From the NCBI RefSeq assembly GCF_000007705.1, contig NC_005085.1, forward strand, positions 2,551,752 through 2,615,751: a DNA stretch of 64,000 bases. Direction: 5' to 3'. Position numbers and translations under genes: made by a program. The stretch comes from Chromobacterium violaceum ATCC 12472 (GTDB lineage Bacteria > Pseudomonadota > Gammaproteobacteria > Burkholderiales > Chromobacteriaceae). The notes under the pieces were generated by a model, which saw only the letters and a list, made by a program, of their open reading frames with translations, ran no database searches and had not been told where the DNA came from. Positions 58,183-64,000 of the stretch are shown in pieces (position 1 is the first letter of the stretch; every line of letters starts with the position of its first letter).

Positions 58183-59190
58183 TTATTGCTGTTCGCTATG
58201 ATAGCGCGTCACCAGTTCCACTTCTTCCTTAGAGCCGAGGAACACCGCCACGCGCTCGTGCAGCTTGGTCGGCACGATGTCCAGGATGCGCTGGTGGCCG
58301 TTGGTGGCCGCGCCGCCGGCTTGCTCGATGATGAAGGCCATCGGGTTGCCTTCGTACATCAGCCGCAGCTTGCCGGCCTTGGACGGATCGCGCGCGTCCT
58401 TCGGATACATGAAGATGCCGCCGCGGGTGATGATGCGATGCACTTCGGCCACCATCGACGCCACCCAGCGCATGTTGAAATCGCGGCCGCGCGGGCCGGT
58501 CTTGCCGGCCAGCATCTCCTCCACGTAGCGGCGCACCGGCGCTTCCCAGTGGCGCATATTGGACATGTTGATCGCGAATTCGGCGGTGCGTTCCGGCACT
58601 TTCATGTCCGGGTGGGTCAGCACGAAAGAGCCGTGCTCGCGGTCCAGCGTAAAGCCGTGCACGCCGCTGCCGAAGGTCAGCACCAGCATGGTTTGCGGGC
58701 CGTACACGGTGTAGCCGGCGGCGACTTGGTGGGTGCCAGGCTGCAGGAAATCGGTTTCTGTCGGCTGCGTCACGCCCTCGGGGCAGCGCAGGATGGAGAA
58801 AATGGTGCCGACGGAGATGTTGACGTCGATGTTGGACGAACCGTCCAGCGGGTCGAACATCAGCAGGTATTCGCCCTTCGGGTATTCGCCCGGGATGTGG
58901 TAGGGCAGCTCCATCTCTTCCGACGCCATCGCGGCCAGGCTGCCGCCCCACTCGTTGGCGTCCAGCAGGAAGTCGTTGGCGATCACGTCCAGCTTCTTCT
59001 GCGCCTCGCCCTGGATGTTGCCGGTGCCGGCCTCGCCCAGCACGTCGGCCAGCGCGCCCTTGTTCACCGAGTAGCTGATGGCCTTGCAGGCGCGGCCCAC
59101 GGTTTCGATCAGCAGGCGCAGCTCCGGTGGAAGCGTGCCGGCCTTGCGCTGTTGTTCGATCAGAAAACGGGAGAGGGTGATGCGGCTCAT
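58183..59190 (-). CDS. fbp: Fructose-1,6-bisphosphatase, class 1
   Basis: Gluconeogenic phosphatase of 335 residues. The metal and active-site motif [20 protein letters not shown] is clear, with the upstream Glu in [10 protein letters not shown] and the [20 protein letters not shown] segment near the end. The ATG whose complement is 59188-59190 gives the standard N-terminus [13 protein letters not shown]. It is convergent with the SRAP gene. Confidence 0.96.
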   Translation of the reverse strand: MSRITLSRFLIEQQRKAGTLPPELRLLIETVGRACKAISYSVNKGALADVLGEAGTGNIQGEAQKKLDVIANDFLLDANEWGGSLAAMASEEMELPYHIPGEYPKGEYLLMFDPLDGSSNIDVNISVGTIFSILRCPEGVTQPTETDFLQPGTHQVAAGYTVYGPQTMLVLTFGSGVHGFTLDREHGSFVLTHPDMKVPERTAEFAINMSNMRHWEAPVRRYVEEMLAGKTGPRGRDFNMRWVASMVAEVHRIITRGGIFMYPKDARDPSKAGKLRLMYEGNPMAFIIEQAGGAATNGHQRILDIVPTKLHERVAVFLGSKEEVELVTRYHSEQQ

Positions 59191-59329
59191 GACGTTCCTT
59201 AGATGGGTAGGTGCGCGAATGATAATGCCGACGGCTTGGCGGCGCAAAGCGGGATTATAGCGAATAAGCCGGCAGACGGGGCGGTTGGGAACTATCAAGA
59301 GATGAGTAGTTATGCGTAGGAGAATCCCG

Positions 59330-60112
59330 ATGCTGGCCCGCGTTCTGATCTTGCTGATGTTCAGTCTGTGCGCTTGGCCTGCCCGAGCGCATGCGCTGAC
59401 GATCTATACCGAGGAATGGCCGCCCATTACTTTTCAGCGCAACGGCATTGCCGATGGCATGGCGGTGGAAGTGGTGCGCGAGATCCAAGGCCGCATCCAC
59501 GACAACAGCCCGATCGAAGTCGTTCCCTGGGCGCGCGGCTACAAGGATTTGCTGACCACGCCGGGCGTGATGCTGTTCACTGTCGGCCGCAGCGAGGCGA
59601 GGGAGAAGCAAATGACCCTGCTGGGGCCGATCGCGGTATCCCAAACCGTGCTGCTGGCCCGCAAGGGCGAAGCCGCCAAGCTGCTGGCGCTGGGCGCCGG
59701 CATCTACCAGCGGCCCGTGGGCGCTTATCGGGGCAGCATCTTCGCCGACGCCGCGTCCGCCGCCGGTTTCGTAGAGGTGGACCTGGCGCCGACGCCGCAG
59801 CTGACCGCGCAAAAAATGCTGATGGGCCGCTACGATATGTGGGTGGAGGGCGGCTTCGTCGTCGCCTCGGTGCTCAAGGATATCCATCAGCCAGCCAATG
59901 CGGTGGAGGTGGTGCGGGTGCTGGAGTCGCTGGAGCTGTATCTCGCCTTTTCCCGCGGCACCTCCGCGGAAGAGGTCAAGCGTTGGCAGGATGGCTTCGC
60001 CGCCATCAAAAAGGACGGCACGTTCAAGCGCATCTACAACAAATGGCTGCCGCGGGACGCGCCGCCGATGGAGATGAAGCTGTTGGGCGTGCCGCCGGGA
60101 ACGGCGCGCTAG
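59330..60112 (+). CDS. Periplasmic solute-binding protein, SBP_bac_3 family
   Basis: A 260-residue exported protein (signal peptide at 1-20, [17 protein letters not shown]). The mature part opens [17 protein letters not shown], the usual start of SBP_bac_3 proteins. No ABC permease genes adjoin it, so it may be a stand-alone binding protein, a frequent finding in Chromobacterium. The ATG at 59330, preceded by TAGGAG, is preferred to the ATG at 59312. Its end overlaps the convergent CLC gene by four bases. Confidence 0.85.
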   Translation: MLARVLILLMFSLCAWPARAHALTIYTEEWPPITFQRNGIADGMAVEVVREIQGRIHDNSPIEVVPWARGYKDLLTTPGVMLFTVGRSEAREKQMTLLGPIAVSQTVLLARKGEAAKLLALGAGIYQRPVGAYRGSIFADAASAAGFVEVDLAPTPQLTAQKMLMGRYDMWVEGGFVVASVLKDIHQPANAVEVVRVLESLELYLAFSRGTSAEEVKRWQDGFAAIKKDGTFKRIYNKWLPRDAPPMEMKLLGVPPGTAR

Positions 60113-61425
60113 CCGGCGTCAGGGCCCGAGGTCTCCTGTTTCCGCCTCGTTGCCTGGCGCAAAGCCGGCCAATCGGCCAGTCTGATGTTTTCCGGCACGC
60201 CGCGACGCTTGGCCACGCCTATGCGTTGAGCCCGATAGATGCTGGAATGGCCCGAAAACAGGTAAGCGACCACGCAGGCCATGCCGGCGTAAACGCCGAT
60301 CTCCGAACCGAACAGTTCCAGAGCCATCACGGTGGAGGCGAGCGGCGTATTGGCCGCGCCGGCAAACACCGCCACGAAACCCATGCCGGCCAGCAAGGGG
60401 AAGGGCAGGTGCAACAGGGGGGCCAGCATATTGCCCAGCGCCGCGCCGATGTAGAACAGCGGCGTCACTTCGCCGCCCTTGAAGCCGGAACCGAGCGTCG
60501 CGACGGTAAAACCCAGCTTGCCGATGACGTCATAGGGCGACAGCGGCTGCTGGAAGGCGGAAACAAGGGTCGGAATGCCCAGGCCAAGATAAGCCCGCGC
60601 ATCCATCAGCGATGCCGCGACGGCGATGGCGCCTCCGCCGATCAAAGGCCGCAGCGGCGCGAACGCGATGCGGCGCCTCAGACAATCGGCCAACCAGTGC
60701 ACGGACTCCGCGAACAGTTTGCCGGTCAGGCCGAACGCCGCCCCGGCCAGAACCGAGGCGCACAGTCCCCAGGCATCGAGAGCGGGAATGAAGGGAATCC
60801 GGTAGAAGGTATGATGCACGCCCCAAAGCAAGCTCGCCTGATCGCCGAGAATGGCGGCAGCCAGACAGGGCAGGATCGCATCGTAGCGCAAGCGCCCAAT
60901 GGCGAGCATCTCTAGGCCGAAAATCGCGCCGGCGAGCGGGGTGCCGAAAACCGAAGCAAAACCGACGCTGATCCCGGCCATCAACAGCATGCGCCTGTCT
61001 TCAGGCTGCAAAGGCAGCACCTTATGGACCTGGTCGGCCAGCGCGCCTCCCATTTGCACCGCGGTGCCTTCTCGTCCGGCCGAGCCGCCGAACAGGTGGG
61101 TAACGACTGTGCCGGTCAGCACTAGAGGGACCATGCGCAGCGGCACGGTTTTTTGGGGATCGTGAATTTCGTCTATCAGCAGATTATTGCCGCCTTCAAC
61201 TTCCTTCCCCAGCCGCAGATAGGCCATTCCAACGGCAAAGCCTCCAAGCGGCAATAACCAGATCAGCCATGGGTGAGCGAGTCGGGTGCGCGTAGCTTGC
61301 TCGAGCGCGAACAGGAAAAACGCGGATGCCGTGCCGGACAAGGCGGCGACCAGCGCGGAAAGCAACGACCATTTGCCGATGAAAGACAGCGCAAATGACA
61401 GAGCCGGCAATTTTCTTTGCATCAT
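60109..61425 (-). CDS. CLC-type fluoride/proton antiporter (CLC-F)
   Basis: A 438-residue inner-membrane CLC-fold protein with about ten or more hydrophobic segments. It retains the gating glutamate motif GREGT (Glu119). The canonical anion-site motif GSGIPE is replaced by GNNLLIDEI (79-87), as in the fluoride-selective CLC-F clade. Its leader contains a fluoride riboswitch (61505-61560), strong independent support for a fluoride-export role. The start ATG is 61423-61425 (or the next codon, 61420-61422). Confidence 0.9.
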   Translation of the reverse strand: MMQRKLPALSFALSFIGKWSLLSALVAALSGTASAFFLFALEQATRTRLAHPWLIWLLPLGGFAVGMAYLRLGKEVEGGNNLLIDEIHDPQKTVPLRMVPLVLTGTVVTHLFGGSAGREGTAVQMGGALADQVHKVLPLQPEDRRMLLMAGISVGFASVFGTPLAGAIFGLEMLAIGRLRYDAILPCLAAAILGDQASLLWGVHHTFYRIPFIPALDAWGLCASVLAGAAFGLTGKLFAESVHWLADCLRRRIAFAPLRPLIGGGAIAVAASLMDARAYLGLGIPTLVSAFQQPLSPYDVIGKLGFTVATLGSGFKGGEVTPLFYIGAALGNMLAPLLHLPFPLLAGMGFVAVFAGAANTPLASTVMALELFGSEIGVYAGMACVVAYLFSGHSSIYRAQRIGVAKRRGVPENIRLADWPALRQATRRKQETSGPDAG

Positions 61426-61479
61426 GGAATGTCCAATACAGTCGAATCTAAACGCCTGGACGGACAGGGGATAGGGCGC

Positions 61480-61562
61480 GCGCCTACAGCTTCCGTGCCA
61501 GGAATACCGTAGGCATCATCAACCCTCTAGGGGTGGTTACGGGAGGAATGCCATCTCCGCAA
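61480..61562 (-). promoter_or_regulatory. Fluoride (crcB-motif) riboswitch of the CLC-F gene
   Basis: On the minus strand, GGAGATGGCATTCCTCC (complement of about 61543-61559) begins the aptamer, followed by GTAACC, a short hairpin, TTGATGATGCCTAC and so on, matching the crcB-motif consensus including the GATGGC and GATGCC blocks and the pseudoknot. The aptamer's GCCTAC (complement of 61509-61514) can also pair with GTAGGC (complement of 61482-61487), a probable expression-platform switch. Confidence 0.9.
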
Positions 61563-61714
61563 TAGAACGTCGATTCTATGAGCAAGGGTCGATCGATACA
61601 AGACTTTCAACTGGGTGCGATCTTTCGGACTCTCCGCAAATCAGCCGCCGCCATATCCCTGCAGAAAGCTCTCCGGGCAGTTTGAACGTTTCAATTGGCT
61701 TCTGGGAGACTGCT

Positions 61715-62815
61715 ATGGGCGAAGGCGTGCTGCGATTCAATGGCGAACGGCTGGATCCCGCAAATGGGCATTACCAACTGGGAAACGGGCATCGGGCGCA
61801 TAGCCCAACGATGATGCGTTTCATCAGCCCTGACCATGCCAGCCCATTCGGCGGCGGCGGGCTCAATCCGTATGCCTATTGCGCCGGCGACCCGATCAAC
61901 CGTGTCGATCCTGCTGGGCGCCACAGCTTCTGGGGGTGGCTGGGCATTGGCGTCGGGATGAGTTTGGGCGTCTTGCTGACGCCGATATCTGGAGGGACAT
62001 CACTGGCCGCGGTGTTGTCCACCGTATCGGTCATCAGCGCGGCGGCATCCGCCGGCTTGGCCATCGCGCAACAGTTTGTGGAGGCATCGGACCCCCAAGC
62101 CGCAGCTGCATTGGGGTGGGCCGCGCTTGGGGCAGGGAGTGTGAGCGGACTCAGCTCGCTGGCCTTGACTTGGGCTGCGCCTGGGGCGCGTTCATTAATC
62201 GGCTTGCTGCCGGGAAGCAGTGATCGTCCGTTTGGTGGATTGATGATGTCTGGAGGCGTCAGAGCGGAAACCACAGCAGGCCAGGCTGGGTCTGGGCATG
62301 CCGGAATATGGCGCGCCATCCAGGAGCGAATCCCTTTCCTGCGCAGACGCGCCGTCTTCAGCGAAGGCAGCGAGGCGATATTATATAAAAAAGGGAATTT
62401 CTTAATAAAAGAATATAAAAACCAGCAAGTGGATCTAAGACAGCTCAGCAATGAGGCATCGATTTTCAATAGAGTTCATGCCTCAACCACAGCAAAAGTA
62501 AAACCTCCCCGCAGCATAAAAATGCCTTTGGTGAAAGGCGTGCCGCTTTCCAATAATCATGTTTTGTTTGAACTGACAAGCGATCATGCACGTTCCCTGG
62601 TGAAGTCGATGGATAGAATCCACGATCTGGGAATACTGCATGGCGATATCAGCGATGGCAATATCTTGTTCGAGAAGGCAGCGAATGAATTCAAATTCAT
62701 AGACTTCAGCGCATCTGCAATGAATAGCTCGGCATTGGAAATGCGCGCTGAAAGCGACCATTTGCGCTGGAAGATACAGCAATGGCCCAACTATTCAGAG
62801 GAATGGTTAATCTGA
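61715..62815 (+). CDS. Short Rhs/TccC-like protein with C-terminal OspG-like kinase domain
   Basis: A 366-residue protein. Residues 5-70 are the end of an Rhs core (FNGERLDPANGHYQLGNG, then MRFISPDHASPFG and NPYAYCAGDPINRVDPAG), as in small TccC-like orphans. Residues 73-160 are Gly/Ala-rich and hydrophobic, probably membrane-crossing. Residues 215-366 look like a minimal protein kinase: Lys232 in FLIKEYK, Glu247 in LSNEASIF, catalytic HGDISDGNIL (Asp311, Asn316) and metal-binding FKFIDFSAS (Asp330), with no C-lobe after it, as in OspG/NleH type III effectors. The kinase part is AT-richer than the Rhs part, a sign of a swapped tip. ATG 61715 follows GGGAG. Confidence 0.78.
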   Translation: MGEGVLRFNGERLDPANGHYQLGNGHRAHSPTMMRFISPDHASPFGGGGLNPYAYCAGDPINRVDPAGRHSFWGWLGIGVGMSLGVLLTPISGGTSLAAVLSTVSVISAAASAGLAIAQQFVEASDPQAAAALGWAALGAGSVSGLSSLALTWAAPGARSLIGLLPGSSDRPFGGLMMSGGVRAETTAGQAGSGHAGIWRAIQERIPFLRRRAVFSEGSEAILYKKGNFLIKEYKNQQVDLRQLSNEASIFNRVHASTTAKVKPPRSIKMPLVKGVPLSNNHVLFELTSDHARSLVKSMDRIHDLGILHGDISDGNILFEKAANEFKFIDFSASAMNSSALEMRAESDHLRWKIQQWPNYSEEWLI

Positions 62816-63049
62816 AGAACCACTCCGCATGCGTGAGCCGCTCTCGATGCCGCCTGTCGTCATGACTGCGCGGATCGCGCAAGCCTGTACCCGAGGGGGA
62901 GGGCGGCAATGGGGCAGGGCGACTCAACGGCGGCCTGGGCGAGATTGGACTAAGCAGCCAGCAAACACCATCATGTTTGCCTAGAATATTGTCATCAGCT
63001 CGTTTGTCACCTGCCAATGCCATGGATGGACTTCCGACGGGTCGCAATC

Positions 63050-63847
63050 ATGAACACCTCCCAGCACATCATCCACTACCAACCGCGGCGCATTCACGCC
63101 GCGCATGCAGATAGCTGGTTTGCGGAACCGCGCGAGCCTGACGATGGTTTCAAACGCCCTGGCTATCACACAACTCGGCAGACACGGGGCGCCGCGTCCT
63201 TGGTGCGCGAAGGAGATGTGATCTGGATGGTCGGGCAGTTGCATGCGCCCTGGGGGACCTTGCCGCCATCGCTCGATGCGCGCATCAACGTCGAGAAAGT
63301 GGAACGTCTTCCTGATGGACGTTTTCGCTTCGCTGCAAGCGCGGACTCGTGCTGGTTTCCATTATTCGATGCGCGGCCCTTGTTGAGAATACTGCAGACC
63401 CAGAACACCAAGGGGCAGGTCATGCCGCTTTGGAGGCGACCAACCGCTCCAATCGGGCAATATCTGCAAAGCCCAAGGATGCTTGTTTCCGGAGAGGAGA
63501 TACAAGCCTATGCGAAGCGGATGCTTGATCTCCCGTTGCAATTCATCAGCTATCGCATCGCCGACGGAACGCAGCCAGCATTCGAACTTGCTCGCGCGCT
63601 CCTCGACGCAGGCCACGCAGTGTTCTGGGATCGCTGGAGCCTGCCGCGGCGTCTGGCGGAGCGGCGGGAAGTGGTGAGCGACTCGGCGCTGGATGAGCAT
63701 TTGCTCAGCTGCCTGCGTAGCGCGCAAACAGTCTGGGGCGTTGAAAGTCCGCTTTATGCGGCTCCCGGCAGTTATTCCGTAAAAGAACAATCCGAAGCAA
63801 TGAATCTAGGCATTTGGCGAACAGCCAGCGCTTTGCCGAGGGCATAA
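63050..63847 (+). CDS. TIR-like domain protein with PUA/EVE-like N-terminal domain (putative)
   Basis: A 265-residue protein. Residues 163-258 read like a TIR domain (QFISYRIADGTQPAFELARA, HAVFWDRWSLP, then GVESPLYAAPGSYSVKEQ, putative catalytic Glu246). Residues 45-150 are beta-rich with a VREGDVIWMVGQ pattern, resembling PUA/EVE-type domains, weakly. TIR domains of this kind often cleave NAD or act in defence. It is 50 bases upstream of a metallophosphoesterase gene. ATG 63050 or 63017 may be the start; neither has a clear ribosome site. Confidence 0.55.
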   Translation: MNTSQHIIHYQPRRIHAAHADSWFAEPREPDDGFKRPGYHTTRQTRGAASLVREGDVIWMVGQLHAPWGTLPPSLDARINVEKVERLPDGRFRFAASADSCWFPLFDARPLLRILQTQNTKGQVMPLWRRPTAPIGQYLQSPRMLVSGEEIQAYAKRMLDLPLQFISYRIADGTQPAFELARALLDAGHAVFWDRWSLPRRLAERREVVSDSALDEHLLSCLRSAQTVWGVESPLYAAPGSYSVKEQSEAMNLGIWRTASALPRA

Positions 63848-63897
63848 AGACCTCGCCACGGCACGCGCCGCTTGGCGAATCTTGAGGAGGACGCACG

Positions 63898-64000
63898 ATG
63901 GTGAGCGACTTGGACTTTGACGAAGTCCATGGCATTTCAGACCTCCATATTGGCGGGCAACCAGGCTTTCAAATTTTCGGATCGACCGAGGAACTGGTCT
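63898..64000 (+). CDS. Metallophosphoesterase, truncated by window edge
   Basis: The first 34 codons of a gene with a strong ribosome site (GAGGAGG seven bases before the ATG). Residues 12-18 read ISDLHIG, the GDxH-type metal motif of calcineurin-like phosphoesterases. The rest of the protein is beyond the window. It is probably co-transcribed with the preceding TIR-like gene. Confidence 0.62.
   Translation, partial: MVSDLDFDEVHGISDLHIGGQPGFQIFGSTEELV

Overview
The window is GC-rich, densely packed bacterial chromosome. Gene content points to a betaproteobacterium of the Neisseriales, most likely Chromobacterium (C. violaceum or a close relative). The main evidence is a Salmonella SPI-1-type needle-complex cluster, prgHIJK-orgABC, sitting alone as the Chromobacterium Cpi-1a island does from memory. 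It stands among housekeeping genes of betaproteobacterial style (phhB, orn, pgi, xerC, rib genes, typA, fbp). No rRNA, tRNA or CRISPR array was seen; the only stable RNA recognised is 4.5S SRP RNA.

Layout. 1-9 kb: truncated phhB, a Ste24-like M48 protease, orn, pgi, pncC, a fatty acid hydroxylase-type membrane enzyme, then a leftward block (thioesterase, TerB-like, MoxR ATPase, xerC), a universal stress protein and an XRE regulator. 9-17.7 kb: ffs, argE, an NSS-family Na+ symporter, an aromatic aminotransferase, small unknowns, a TetR regulator, an MscS channel and prfC. 17.9-25.9 kb: a rightward riboflavin-centred block (ribE, a Dph6-like PP-loop ATPase, ribBX, ribH, nusB, thiL, pgpA), then an ftsK whose product has an unusual membrane anchor. 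26-34.5 kb: a YegD-type Hsp70, an orphan tyrosine recombinase, map, and a four-gene signalling island (REC-Hpt protein, response regulator, EvgS/BvgS-like hybrid kinase, LuxR-type regulator). 34.5-43 kb: accessory-looking DNA with secreted unknowns, an IS3 remnant, a 110-bp MITE-like element, a chromosomal KfrA-like protein, rluF and several unknowns. 43-51.7 kb: typA, nrdDG behind tandem NrdR-like boxes and an FNR-like site, a large lipoprotein and an MFS transporter. 51.7-56 kb: the type III secretion cluster. 56-61.6 kb: a GST, kptA, an SRAP protein, fbp, a solute-binding protein, and a CLC-type fluoride/proton antiporter preceded by a fluoride riboswitch. 61.7-64 kb: a short Rhs/TccC-like protein ending in an OspG-like minimal kinase, then a protein with a TIR-like C-terminus followed by a metallophosphoesterase cut off by the window edge.

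The most interesting parts are the last 2.3 kb (an effector-like Rhs-kinase and a possible TIR/phosphoesterase pair), the fluoride riboswitch with its antiporter, the isolated needle cluster, and the mobile-element scar next to kfrA. Family assignments rest on motifs and recalled family members; no database search was possible.
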